This document shows positions 1 through 10,792 of a DNA stretch of 64,000 nucleotides, piece after piece. The position numbers were made by a program, and so were the translations under genes. The stretch is from Sipunculus nudus (lineage: Eukaryota; Annelida; Sipuncula; Golfingiida; Sipunculidae). A model generated the notes under the pieces. That model saw nothing but the letters and a program-made list of their open reading frames with translations, did not search any database and was not told the DNA's origin. The stretch's first letter is position 1. Each line of letters begins with the position of its first letter. The stretch spans positions 71,885,176 through 71,949,175 of the forward strand of contig CM049316.1 of the NCBI GenBank assembly GCA_026874595.1, given 5' to 3'.

Positions 1-512
1 AGAATATTCCAGCGGACACGGAAGCGTGTTAGTAAGTGTGTGGGACTTATCCGATTATCCAGTAATTTCAGGGATTCTACTATTACTAACACTTTACAAT
101 ATGGTTATAAGTATATAAGTTTACTTTCGGGATTGTTACAAGAGCTTAACATTAGAATGTTATTCTCTGAGATGATTTATGAGAATTATTGTTCATCTGT
201 TTTATACATTTTAAAGGACTTGTCGTTGTGACCGTGGTTGTATCCAGGTACTGTGCACTTTGTTTATTCTACTGTGTGATTATACTGATTTGCTGTTATA
301 CTGTTGTTGTACTGTGTAATTGTATTGATTTAGTGTATTGTTTCAGTAATAAACTATAGTTATTTGTTAACAAACAAAAAACGAAAAAAACACTGACTTC
401 TTTATTCATTCCCCTAGACATTTCAAACTGCCTAGTGTTATAGAACCTGGTTTTTTTTACAAATTCATGTTCATCACGCATACGTGGTCTGTTGATATAA
501 GGTTCCGTGACA
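1..512 (+). mobile_element. 3' part of an LTR (window-edge truncated)
   Basis: This stretch is nearly identical to the last 511 bases of the complete LTR at 12332-13156 and ends in the same way (…ccgtgaca). It contains the poly(A) signal AATAAA at 348-353. It is followed directly by the same sequence (taatgtttagc) that follows the LTR at 13156, so it is the 3' LTR of another copy of the retrotransposon lying left of the window. The short reading frame over 40-231 recurs, decayed, in all LTR copies and is not treated as a gene. Confidence 0.9.
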
Positions 513-1315
513 TAATGTTTAGCTAATAAGGGCACCTCTATATTCTTTAAAGTAGAACATTTCCACTCTTAATGTGGGCACTTAATTGATCTTCCCAGCT
601 GAACTATCTTTCTATTTAAACTTTCTTAGCTTCATTTATTATGAATTGTTAATTATTTTCAGAATAACCATTAATTATTTAATATTTATATTTCAACTAT
701 GAATTATCAAACAAAAACAAAGTCAGAGGTGTTTTACTGTCAGATTGCATAATTATAATAATAGCCTTCTCGACTCAAGGTTAGGAAAGGCATACATGCA
801 TTCTAATTAGATTACTTGATGTGCCTGTACAGCTCCGGTCAGACCTCAGCCCAGACTGGCTGTCCCTGTGATGGTTTATAGCCAGCAGTGAATGCACCAC
901 TCAGTATCCATTCATGCTGGACTGATGGGATAGTTTGATCTGACAGTCACTATAGACTTTCTGATGTCAGCGAAGCAAAGAAACTGCTATATTTCATAAA
1001 ATGGATGGCGCCCTACTGATTCACCCGATTACTTGGTACCCTGAGATAAAGAATTAGGGTAAAGGCCCCTTGGTCCACTAGCAGTTGCACTTAATGATCA
1101 ACACCAAACACTGGTCATTCGTATGCATTGTGTCATATTCACTGATATTGTCCAGTTATAAAATTTTACTCTTACAACAGACTCAGCATTAATAATATTT
1201 CAAAGTAGGTGTCAGCACTGAATGGAGAAGCTATTATCTTTGTATACTGGGCACCTCTTTAAATTGGGCAGTTTAGCCTAGCCGCAAGAGTGCCCAAAAT
1301 ATAGAGGTTCGACTG
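513..1315. mobile_element. Right part of a 0.9 kb TIR element (MITE, pogo-like ends)
   Basis: The stretch ends in ggttcgactg followed by TA. This is the inverted complement of the left end TA-cagtcgaacc seen at 6308-6319. The left half lies beyond the LTR, outside the window. No coding capacity is seen. Inner words such as gggcacctctataaag are also typical of this element in its other copies (13157-13958 and 19108-19854). Confidence 0.75.
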
Positions 1316-1385
1316 TAATTTCAAACGAGTCATACAATATATGGTAACAGACACGTATGTTAATATGGTTTTGTTAATTTGATAC

Positions 1386-1425
1386 CTACAGAGGATCCAT
1401 GTCTTCTTCCTTTGGACCTTTAGGC
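1386..1425 (-). CDS. Terminal exon Z (copy A) of an unrecognised small gene
   Basis: On the minus strand a 3' splice site (tttgcag) at 1426 is followed by a 40-base exon. It reads PKGPKEEDMDPL and a TAG stop when its first base completes the codon left open by exon Y (3795-3898). The splice phases fit exactly and the same exon is conserved in copies B, C and D. The peptide is acidic and lysine-rich. No family is recognised. The length is short for an exon, but conservation of both splice site and frame in four copies supports it. Confidence 0.5.
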
Positions 1426-2240
1426 CTGCAAATATATTTAATACAACTATGGTAATAATGAATTCAGTTCTATCACTGTCACGATTGACGGCTTGGATGT
1501 GTTCGAAAAATTCTATTTGAGTTATAATACATATTTTAAATATTCAAACGAATAACCTCTGACTTCTCCAGACTGCGTTTGATCAATCTCTTGGTGTCAA
1601 ACACAAAATAAAGAAAGGCCATTTTTCTAAATTAAACCCTGTCGGCTTAGCAGCAGTAGTGATAATAATAATTGTTATCAATCTGCATTCGGAGGGAAGC
1701 AAGCACCGCGATGCTCCCAAAGCTTTGTTAGCATCCATTTATTTGGCCCACATTCCTAAGTTAATTCGTGGATAAGTGCTTCTACATTTGTGAATATTCC
1801 TTGATGAAATACCTGCATGTTATGCACACATTAATCGCCGCCATTTGTGATGACTATTGTTTAGATTTAACACCAGACGGCCGGAATGCAAGCACTGAAA
1901 TAAATCGTGTGTATGATTAAAATGGCAGCCAATCAAATATGCTCTTTTAGAAAGCTTTAGCAACCTAATGTAACATTGAGGTTAACTCCCTCGGTCAAAG
2001 GCCTGCTAGCTGCTGGAACAAAACTGCTTGTTCCTTGGTTACCATTTGGTTCAGCTGATCTGTTACTTTTGTGTCGTTCTCTCTAGTTATCACAATAAGA
2101 AAACCAAATCAGTGAAGTTTAAAACGGGGAGATGAAGCTGATACGGAAACAGCCGCACTTCTCCCGTACAAAGTCAATACGATATATGCTGTAATAATTT
2201 TTAGGACATCGCTTGAAAAGAGGTTGTCCTGTAATAACCA

Positions 2241-2288
2241 ACCTGTCCGTCTGTCTGTCCGACTGTCTATCTGTCTGTCGGCCCGTCC
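2241..2288. repeat. CTGT/CCGT microsatellite, copy A
   Basis: This is a degenerate run of tctg and tccg tetranucleotides (ctgtccgtctgtctgtccg…). The same run is present in unit B (15014-15061) and unit C (54602-54648). It opens the repeated module that follows. Confidence 0.85.
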
Positions 2289-2289
2289 A

Positions 2290-3480
2290 AAAATGATGAT
2301 AACTCCATTTAGGGTAGACATGCATTTTAAGTTTGACTTGTACATGCCCCACCAGTTAAGAAAGAGGCCTTTCATTTTAGTGTCAAATGTACAAGCCACA
2401 GGACCCATCTCTTCAAAAAGTTTGCTGATACGTTTAAAGCCAAACTTTTCAACCCAAATCATCCATCCTACATGACAATATGTTTGAAAGACCATGCTGA
2501 TTCATTCACAGAGATATAGAACAAGAATACACGGAAAAAGGTCCGATCACCCAGTATGGTAATCGTACCCATAACCCTCCAATTGTCGGGCGTCTGCTCT
2601 AACAGTGAGCTAACAGGGATCCCCAAGTTCCTCTGTGTATCAGCACATTTTTTTTTATCAAGCAAAGTGACGTCATACTGTGACTGGTATTATACATACT
2701 TCATGTGCCGACACAGCGACTTTACATGCAGCAGTGACGAAGTGATGGCCTTTTACGGTATGCATCAAATATTATATAAAGATGTTTAAATGGCCATGCT
2801 GGTCCATTTTATAGGGATATTTAACAAGAATACACAGCAAAAGTCCGAAAAGTTCCGTCTTACCTAATACCTCACCTGCCAATAGGGTCGAAGGTGCATG
2901 CTATCCAAAAAATCATTTTCGGATGATAACTCCAGTTTGGATCGATATGTGGATTTCATTCATGACTTATATATGGCCCATCACTAAAGCAAGAACCCTC
3001 TTGATTTAGAGGTCAGAGATCAAGGTCACAGGACACAGATCTTTAAAAAGTTTGTGGAAGCATTTTAAGCCAAATTTGGCACCCCGCAGCTTTCATCTTG
3101 CACAAACAGCTCACCTACTAAAAGGGGAGTCCCTGTTAATTTGGGATGATATGGTTAAATGTCAAGGTTACAGGAGCGATCTGTCCAAAAATTCATTTCC
3201 AGATGATAACTAACTCCAATTTGGTTTGACATATGGATTTCAAACTTGACTAATTTATGGCCCACCACTTATATAAAAACACTTTTTATTTTGGGGTCAA
3301 TAAGTCAATGTTGAAGATCACAGGACCAACATCTTTATAAATATTGTGAAGGCATTGCAAATGTTTCATACTTTTGTATTTCCTTACAATAGGGGATAAG
3401 CACATTGATTTCGACTTTCATTCAAAGGTGAAGGTCACATGATCGTCCTTCTGATTTATATACTTTACGGCTTACAGTTT
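2290..3480. repeat. Threefold repeated module with TCAAGGTCA words, copy A
   Basis: The sequence gatgataactcca recurs at about 2295, 2923 and 3203. Each time it is followed by a similar order of words: a 'gatttca' stretch, 'tatggccca', 'aaggtcacaggac', 'tttaaaaagtttgtg' and 'aagccaaa'. The modules are therefore diverged copies of a unit of about 280 to 600 bases. TCAAGGTCA lies at 3020-3028. Such sequences are common non-coding dispersed repeats in bivalves (from memory, not searched). No reading frame of interest is seen. Confidence 0.7.
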
Positions 3481-3794
3481 ATAAATATATCTAATGTAAT
3501 TATGCCTCCTTTGCTTGGGATAGTCCACTTCTACAAATTCATACACGACTATCACTGATTCAAACCGTAACCTCATGGTTCAGATGATTTTCTAATACTG
3601 TTTTGGATCAGCTCCATCCGTCTCTGCATATAATCAGGTCTCTATTATATTTTTTTAAGCATTACTCAGTCAACATTGGACGGGTAAGGGCCTTCTGCTT
3701 GGACAATCCTGATCTGTCATTTTTCTAGTTTTATTACAGATGCGGTACTAATAACTGACCTGATCGTAGTGTAAATACAGCTTCACATACGTAC

Positions 3795-3898
3795 CTGGCG
3801 TCACATTTCATTCCCCTACAGTCAATATCAGCGGTTCCCAGATTCGTAGCTGTGTCGATGCCACATGTTTGAGACTTCACCCAAAAGTTAATGGCAGC
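3795..3898 (-). CDS. Internal exon Y (copy A), cysteine-containing
   Basis: A 104-base minus-strand exon is bounded by a 3' splice site (tttaag at 3899) and a strong 5' splice site (gtacgt, from 3794 downwards). Read in phase 0 it starts AAINFWVKSQTCG and ends CRGMKCDA plus two bases. Exon Z supplies the missing third base. The other two phases hit stops, so this phase is the only open one. It has three cysteines and no recognisable domain. The 5' partner exon is not identified. Copies with identical borders are at 16570-16673 and 56059-56162. Confidence 0.55.
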
Positions 3899-4821
3899 CT
3901 TAAACAAAATGAAAATAGCATTTACATAGAGTATAAATTAATGGTGATAATAAACAGAAGCGTTGTTGACATAGCAAAGTTGAGTGTATAACATATTTTA
4001 GGGATCTTTTGGCTACTCACGTTTTAGGTGAATCTAACACATAACATATTATTTCGAGATAATTCAGTCGATCAGTTTCTAGCTTAGTCATATTCATATT
4101 CATATGTAACTCGTATATCATAACTAGCATTATGGATATGACATACATGCATCAATTGCCTGATTAACTCGTCGTTTATAATAGCGTTTCATATTTTGTT
4201 GAATATTTAAATAAAACAAATATTTGGTAATTTGAAATTTATAAAAGAACATTTTTTTCCCAGTTTCTGCACAAATAAATATATATTCCAAAATATGTTG
4301 TGGGAATGAAGAAAATAATATTCTTGGGAGAGCTTATGTCCTAACTTTCCCTGAACAAGTGTGTGGGGGTTGTCCCTAGATTTGAGCAGGTGTCAGGAAG
4401 ACGAGCATTTCTCTGGGTGGATTGTCCCCTTAAAGTTTTTCAAAACAAGGCCAATTGGACATAATTAGTATCAAACTGTTCCACAACGTTTGTTTATAAG
4501 GAATTCATCTCTACACTTCAAACAGAAATATAAATGTTGATTTAGTGATAAAACAAATGCAAGAGCTATAACATACTATAGTATTAAATCGGAATGTAGA
4601 GACCGAGTTGAAAATTGGTGACATATTTTCCCATAAACACCTAAATTTGTTTTTAAGTACTAAAATATCATTTTAAATGGTCAACTGAATCCAGCAATTG
4701 CATTTTGTCGTAGATTTGGACATTCCCTGTTAATAAGAAAGTGTAATATCATACGCGAATATTACACAACTGTAAACAAACACACAAACCATTCATTAAA
4801 TATAAACCTCTTCCAATTCCA

Positions 4822-4827
4822 TTTATT
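4822..4827 (-). promoter_or_regulatory. Poly(A) signal AATAAA behind exon X (copy A)
   Basis: The minus strand reads AATAAA one base beyond the stop codon of exon X. This fits a terminal exon with an extremely short 3' UTR, or a chance match in AT-rich DNA. It is conserved in copies B and C. Confidence 0.4.
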
Positions 4828-4828
4828 A

Positions 4829-5144
4829 TTATGGAGAAATAATCATGTACGAGCTAACCGAAACTGTGGTCGTAGATTTATGATCGCAGCAAATCTTCTT
4901 GTGTTGTTCCTTGTCACTCATTTCTTTGTCCATTCCTTTGCCTTTTCCTTTGTCTTCTTCTTCTCCATGGTGATCTCCTGGTGGTCCGAGAATGGGCAAC
5001 AGGGTTTTCATACCTCGCAACTTCTCGAGAAGACCCATGCAGACGTCTGAACACTTTGCTCTGACGTCATTATCGCACGTGAGTTCGGGTATTGGATGGA
5101 GCATTGCCTTTGTGCCCATGGAGGTTGTCATATTGCAAACACAC
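4829..5144 (-). CDS. Cysteine-rich terminal exon X (copy A)
   Basis: On the minus strand a polypyrimidine tract and cag acceptor (5145-5146) open an exon. After one base of a split codon it reads CVCNMTTSMGTKAM and continues for about 105 codons to a TAA at 4831-4829. The N-terminal half carries Cys-x-Cys, LTC, AKC and DVC. The C-terminal half is hydrophilic (EEEDKGKGKGMDKE) and ends after an ICC motif. An AATAAA follows immediately. The hydrophilic stretch resembles the KGKGMD part of exon Z in copy D, so X and Z may be related terminal exons or alternatives behind the same phase-2 intron. Family and function are unknown, and no signal peptide exon was found. Confidence 0.5.
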
Positions 5145-6309
5145 CTGGAATTGAAGAATAGTTAAAATGGTTATATCTTTTTTTCTTAATCATTAAAAAA
5201 AAATACAAGATAAGTTCATGGTCTATTGATGGCACTGCCTATTGAATAATGATATAAGTATCTTATTGATAAGAATGACAGGTTATCTATCTTTCTGGAT
5301 TTACGGTTTAATTCGCACGAAATATGAATAATTCAGAAGTTTTATCCTGTCTTGTTAACATAGAGCTTATCTCTGAATCTCTGTTGCCTTTGAAGCACGG
5401 CGATTCTTGAACTGAGTATCTGCTCTGAGGTACATCGCCTTACCCATTTTTCCTACCCCAGTAATCCAAATAAAATAGTAAAAAATAATAAATATAAAAT
5501 ATATGAAGTAGCACAATAGTAATGTAGGAGTATTTTTTTATATGTTTGTTGATTGACTAATTTTATTGAATGAAGCTGGCATATAAACCAAATGTTTGCT
5601 ATTTCCAATTAAAGGAAGTCTTTGCTCAACGCTCGCAACTCAGTTGTAATGGATTGTGTACCACCTTGAAGTAATACCAAATATGAATCTGTTACCTATT
5701 AGAAATATTTCTAATATATAAATAATTTTGGAAAATAATCATTTTTAAGAAATTAAACAAAAACAGGTGTTTGCTGATAAATGGAAAAGAAAATAAGAAA
5801 ACAATGGTAGTTTAATGCTTTTCTCTCTGGTGAACTGTGAAAAAGTAAAGAAATATCTGTGGTTCAGATTTAAATGTAGAAATAAATTCGTCAACCCCTA
5901 TAAGTCTTCAAACTAAACATAAATACTGAATTGATCGAAATCGTTTAAAATTTTGTTGAGTCTAAGAGCAATTTGTTGACATTATCAGAACATTTCTCCA
6001 TTAATCAATGAAATAATTAAATATTTTAAATTTGTCTTTTTGTAATACTTTGGGTTGATTGCGTTCATCTGGCTTACCGAATTATATATGCAAAATAGCT
6101 GTCAATTGTACTGTGATTCTGCATTTTTGATATAAGTGAAAAAAAACAATCACTGTCTGTTGAATCACAGAAACCCCCTTTATTATCATAATATTTGCTA
6201 CAAGAATAGCAAGTGTATGGTTCTAATATAATAAAATGCATAAATTATTGATGCATACTCAAAAGATTTGAATATTTTAGTCATATTTTGTATGATCTTT
6301 CAACTATTA

Positions 6310-6404
6310 CAGTCGAACCACTTTGAGTGGGCACCTTCATAAAAATGGGTACCTCTATAAAGTAGGCACTATTGGGCAGTCCCATTTTTTCTTCTCTTTA
6401 TTAT
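6310..6404. mobile_element. Left part of TIR element MITE1, interrupted by the LTR retrotransposon
   Basis: TA (6308-6309) followed by cagtcgaacc is the left end. The element continues after the retrotransposon at 13157 and ends at 13958 with ggttcgactg-TA, 897 bp in total. The terminal CAGTCGAACC and the TA duplication resemble pogo/Tigger-type ends (family knowledge). No transposase is present. Confidence 0.75.
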
Positions 6405-7197
6405 TGTTACTGATGTCTTTTTTATTGTGTGACCGGGGCGTAACTCGTGATGTAGCGTTCCGCCTGGCCGGGTGTTGCACTCTCAGTTTAATCCGTGCTG
6501 GTTAAACTCTCGTTGTTATGCTATTCTGGGGTTTTCCCGCCTGGCTGAACCGGGCGATCTCACGTGTGAACCCCGATATGTAGAGACACGGCTTTCGTTG
6601 TTCTGGATGATTCCTGAAAAGCGTGTGTACTGTGTATAATGTTAAATTCTGTAGATTGTTCGAGAAATAGAAAGTTCTCGGCTTGGGATGAGAGAATATT
6701 CCAGCGGACACGGAAGCGTGTTAGTAAGTCTGTGGGACCTATCCGAATATCCAGTAATTTCAGTGATTCTACTATTATTAACACATTACAATTTAGTGCT
6801 GCCTGTCTCAAGTTTACTTTTGGGATTGTTACAAGAGCTTAACATTGGACTGTTGTTCTCTGAGAAGATTTATATGAATTACTGTTCATCTGGTTTATAC
6901 ATTTTAAAGGACTTGTCGCTGTGACAGTGGTTGTATCTAGGTACTGTGCACCTAGTTTATTTTACTGTGTGATTATATTTATTTGTTTGTCTACTGTTGT
7001 TTTACTGTGTAATTGTATTGATTTAGTGTATTGTTTTAACAATAAATTGTAGTTATTTGTTACAAAAAAACACTGACTTCTTTATTCATTCCCCTAGACA
7101 TTTCACGCTGCCTAGTGTTACAGAATCTGTTTTTTCTCCATTACAAAATTTATGTTCATCACGCTTACGTGATCTGTTGATATTAGGTTCCGTAACA
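6405..7197 (+). repeat. 5' LTR, lacking the TATA-box region
   Basis: This 793-bp LTR starts TGTTACTGATG and ends CCGTAACA. Compared with the 3' LTR it lacks about 48 bases just before agaatattccagcgg, including the TATAAATA present at 12604-12611. It is otherwise alignable but clearly diverged, much more so than the 3' LTR is from positions 1-512. The poly(A) signal AATAAA is at 7041-7046. Confidence 0.9.
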
Positions 7198-7203
7198 TTA
7201 AAT

Positions 7204-7220
7204 TGGGGCTCGTCCGGGAT
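7204..7220 (+). promoter_or_regulatory. Primer-binding site (tRNA-Pro type, one base short)
   Basis: tggggctcgtccgggat starts six bases after the LTR. It matches the known 18-base tRNA-Pro primer-binding site used by several retroviruses and gypsy elements, but lacks one G. The sister copy at 59490-59507 has all 18 positions with one mismatch. Confidence 0.85.
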
Positions 7221-7365
7221 GCTTAATAGTTTTGAATTTTTTGGGGCCTTGACCTGGACACATTGTTTATAATACACTGTTTACAGGATTACATATTTTT
7301 TTTTCAAATATATTGTTTACAGGATTTATCTCAGTGGTTTTTTGTTATTGTTTTAACATCTTAAA

Positions 7366-8510
7366 ATGGCAGATTTCAAACCTGAGACATTTGTTCAGGA
7401 TCCCGACCCTGACAAAAGGAAAATTGTTGCGTTTTGGACGACACTTTGGGCTGAGCGTGAAATAAGCTTTGAGAATGCCTTTAATCACTGCTAAAATCAT
7501 GCAATAGTTAGCAAAGGTTTAATTAAAGAGAGTGCAGCTGAAACAAAAAATGACAGCCTTGCAATGAAATTAGAATTAAAAAAGTTAGAAATGCAACATG
7601 AGCAAGCATTAAAAGAGGGGGAGGAACATGAAAGGTTAGAAAGAGAAAGACTAGAAAAAAAATAGAAAGAGAAAAAAGAAATTGAGTTAAAACAACTGGA
7701 GTTAGAAATACTTAAACTAGAACTTAGTCTACGTGCTGCCCCAACTCACAGTGTTGATGTTACTAAACACATTAGACTTGTCCCACCTTTTCAAGAAAAA
7801 GGGGTTGATAAATATTTCTTTTACACTTTGAGAAAGAAGCTGAAAATTTAAAATGGCCTAGGGAAAATTGGTTACAAAGTGTGTTGACTTGCAAGGCCAG
7901 AGAAATCTAACAGAGCTTCCAGTAGAAGCTGTTGCTGACTATGACCTGGTTAAATGGTTAATCCTTATAGGTTATGAGTTAGTTCCGGAGGCTTACCGCG
8001 AGAAATTCAGAAATTGGGAAAAGCGCAAAGAACAAACCTACGTCGAATTTGCCAGGACAAAAGAGCAGTTGTTTGATCGCTGGTGTAGTTCTAAAAATGT
8101 AATGGAAGATGATGACAATTTGCGCCAGTTGATTTTGCTTGGAGACTTCAAGTGCTTCATTAACGCAGATGTTTAAACTTTTCTTGATGAGAAAAGTCCT
8201 GAAACACTTGACATTGTTGCTGAATCAGCTGATGATTATTCATTGACACAAAATGTCCTTTACTAACAAATCAAACCAGTCATTTACAAACAAGAATGTA
8301 AATCAGTATGGTCAAAAGAAGTTTAAAGCGCAGTCACCCGGTATTAGTAGTCCTGATAGTTCAACAAAGCCCATTGCTACACCTCAGTCCACGCCCACTG
8401 AGTCTAAGCACAAAAAAGACCAGTCATTATCTAAGAAAATCTGTAATTACTGCAAGAAGGATGGTCACTAATATCTGACTGCTGGAAATTTGCGAATAAA
8501 CCAAATAGCA
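7366..8510 (+). pseudogene. gag remnant with coiled coil and broken CCHC zinc knuckle
   Basis: The frame opens with ATG at 7366 (MADFKPETFV) and is soon broken. Around 7540-7730 the sequence encodes a Glu/Lys/Arg-rich coiled coil with an in-frame stop. The longest intact piece, 7868-8176, covers a capsid-like helical part (…YREKFRNWEKRKEQTY…FDRW). A zinc knuckle CNYCKKDGH (8442-8468) is cut off by a one-base loss that creates TAA at 8469-8471; the last Cys codon is seen in another frame at 8480. The sister copy at 59654 is closer to intact at the N-terminus. The role in an active element would be the structural protein that packages the RNA. Confidence 0.8.
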
Positions 8511-8990
8511 AATCTTCTGGTTTTGTTTCAAAACCTAGGCATAGCATAGTACAAGAGCCAGGTTCTTTTCATGTAAATAAGGGGTACAACTCATTTATTG
8601 ACTATAATAAAGAGTTTGATGCCACGGAGGCCCACCTGCCGTCTGAATCCAAGGAAGAATCCGTAGCTTGCGGGATAAAAACCTCAGTTGATTCCTGCGT
8701 GGAATTAAATAAGGCTAGGTATTTTCAGGACTCCTGCGAGGAGTATCTTTTAAAAAAGGCCAAGTCCTTTTATGACTCTTGCGAGAGTATTTCAAATGAG
8801 GCCAGGTCCTCTTATGACAAACAGAAGTTTGTTTCTGCTGAGGAAAATTCCTCTGTTGACTCCCATGAAGAGTTTGATTGTAAAAAGGATGTCCTTTAAG
8901 GACTCTGTAAAAGAGTTTATGACTGACATTGTCAATGTCAGTTCTTTGTTTGATGAAGCTGAGGTAGTAGAGGTAGTCTCCTGACTCTGA
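8511..8990 (+). pseudogene. gag-protease linker with DSCEE-like repeats
   Basis: Between the zinc knuckle and the protease the frame encodes a Ser/Asp/Glu-rich stretch with imperfect repeats around D-S-C-E (8691-8790) and related D-S-H-E and D-S-V-K-E words further on. It looks like a spacer region of the polyprotein. No fold is recognised. Confidence 0.5.
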
Positions 8991-8991
8991 A

Positions 8992-9300
8992 ATGGAGTTA
9001 TATGAGCCATTCATACATGATTGAGGGACACTGGTTCAGGCCAAACTCTCATGTTAGCAAACACTTTGCCATTTTCTAATAGGTCCTTTACTGGTGCACA
9101 TGCACTTGTCAGTGGTGTGTTTTCAGACAAGCACACTTCAGTTCCGCTTCACAGTATACATTTAAAGTCAGATTTGATTTCTGGGAATATTACTGTGGGC
9201 ATTAGAACTACTTTACCTTTTAAGGGAATTCAGTTGCTTCTAGGCAATGATAGTGCAGGTGACAAAGTACAGCCTGTACCAATAGTGACAAAAAAGCCTT
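8992..9300 (+). pseudogene. Retropepsin-like aspartic protease, frameshifted
   Basis: The active-site motif LRDTGSGQ is encoded from 9021 (Asp codon 9027-9029). About 70 codons later comes LLGNDSAG (9235-9258), the conserved C-terminal motif of gypsy-type proteases. The preceding in-frame region (from ATG 8992) is shifted by one base relative to the DTG frame. In an intact element the protease processes Gag-Pol. It is followed directly by integrase, not RT. Confidence 0.8.
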
Positions 9301-9449
9301 CACTAGATCAGGACACTGATCCTGAGAGTCAGGAAATTCCTGGTTTGTATCCTTCATGTGCTGTAACTAGATGTATGGCCAAGAAAAACACACATGAGAA
9401 TAATAGTCCAGATAACAACACCCTGGGAGTCACTAGTGACTCGTCTAAC

Positions 9450-10720
9450 GACTCGCCCGTACAGGATGCAGCATTCTCCAGGTCAGAACTTATCGCGGAA
9501 CAGCTTAAGGACCCTGATATTTCAAGTTTGTTTCCCAGGGCAGTTTCTAAAGATGAACTGTCACAGAACCCAGTTTGTTTCAATGTCAAAAATGGAGTGC
9601 TTATGCGTAAGTGGCGACTACCTTATGTATGCGCTGATGATGAGTGGGCCATTAAAACATCAAATAGTAATGCCCAAAAACTTTCGCAATGAAGTTCTAA
9701 GCATGGCACATGAGGCTCCTTTGTCTGGCCATTTAGGTATAAATAAATCTTATCAGAAAGTTAGTACACACTTCTATTGGCCTAACCTCAGGAAAGATGT
9801 TGTACAATATTGTAAATCATGCCATACATGCTAGATGGTAGGCAAACCCAATCAGAATTCTTCCTAGGCCAAACCTAGGCCTATTCCTGCTTTCGAGGAT
9901 CCTTTAGTAGGATTATTGTTGGTTGTGTTGGACCACTGCCCAAAACAAAATCTGGACATGAATACTTGCTGACAATTATGGGCGCATCTACCAAGTTCCC
10001 TGAGGCAATACCATTGCGCAAAATTAATGCCAAAAGTGTTGTCAAAGCTCTCACCAAGTTTTTTACAACTTTTGGATTAACAAAATCTGTCTAATCTTGA
10101 GCTAGGTATAAAAAAGTACAGCTCTTCGCCATACCATCCTAAAAGTCAGGGCGTCCTCGAGCGTTTTCACCAGACATTAAAAAACATGATCAGGACCTAT
10201 TGCTATGACACACAGAAAGACTGGGATGAAGGAATCCACCTATTGCTGTTTGCTGTCAGAGAATCCTTTCAAGAGTCCTTGGGTTTCAGTCTCTTTGAAG
10301 TAGTTGTCGGACATGGACCGCGAACTTAACTTCCATTGAAAATGCTTAAAGAAAAACTCTTGTGTAAAAATCCTGATTCTCTTTATTTACTGCAGCTTGT
10401 CTCAGACTTTCGAACTAAACTATACAATGCTTTTAAGATTGCAAAGTCAAATCTAAAATCTGCACAAAGTAAAATGAAAACAAAGTATGACAGGCACACT
10501 GTAAGTAGGACGTTTTAGCCTGGTGAAAAGGTCCTTGCTTTACTTCCCATCCCTGGCAGACCTCTGCAATCTAGGTATTTTGGTCCTTCCATTGTTGACA
10601 AGAAAGTCAGTGATTTAAATTACATACTGTTGACACCAGATAGACGTAAGAAGAAACAACTGTGCCATGTTAACATGTTGAAACCATATTATGACAGAAA
10701 TAGCACATCAGATGTTGTTA
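9450..10720 (+). pseudogene. Integrase (zinc-binding, core, C-terminal) located upstream of RT
   Basis: The zinc-binding domain is read in 9640-9831: HEAPLSGHLG, then HFYWPNLRKD, then CKSCHTC. It is ended by a TAG at 9832-9834. The core follows in shifted frames (GPLPKTKSGHEYLLTIM around 9940). The position where the family has its first catalytic Asp reads Gly (IIVGCVG). The segment with the second Asp is deleted near 10092. The Glu region GVLERFHQTLKN survives at about 10150-10185. A C-terminal part (GEKVLALLPIPG, then KKQLCHVNMLKPYY) ends near 10700. It cannot be functional. The frame also shifts near 9656 and 9903. Confidence 0.85.
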
Positions 10721-10792
10721 CTGCTGTTAATTGTGTAAAAACTGACCCTGACCCAGTTAAAGTACATGCTGATTGTGTGATGTAGACATACA

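Larger units (their letters stand above)
1316..6309. repeat. Segmental duplication unit, copy A
   Basis: This 5 kb unit is repeated as copy B (13959-19107) and copy C (53448-58561). The A/B spacing is about 12.77 kb (for example 2109 and 14882). By eye A and B differ only at scattered bases, plus a stretch of about 130 bp near 14458-14587 that is present in B and C but missing in A near 1811. The unit holds three minus-strand exons, a CTGT microsatellite and a repeated module. The remaining AT-rich stretches (1430-2240, 3480-3790, 3900-4820 and 5150-6300) show no further gene that I can support. Confidence 0.9.

Noticed and set aside
40-231. Conserved 63-codon frame inside the LTRs
   Set aside because: It is conserved only because the LTRs are homologous. 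Frames differ or are broken between LTR copies and it has no domain.
2109-2495. 128-codon minus-strand frame (also at 14882-15268)
   Set aside because: It crosses the CTGT microsatellite and the repeated module and is not kept open in copy C. Similar-length frames exist on the other strand.
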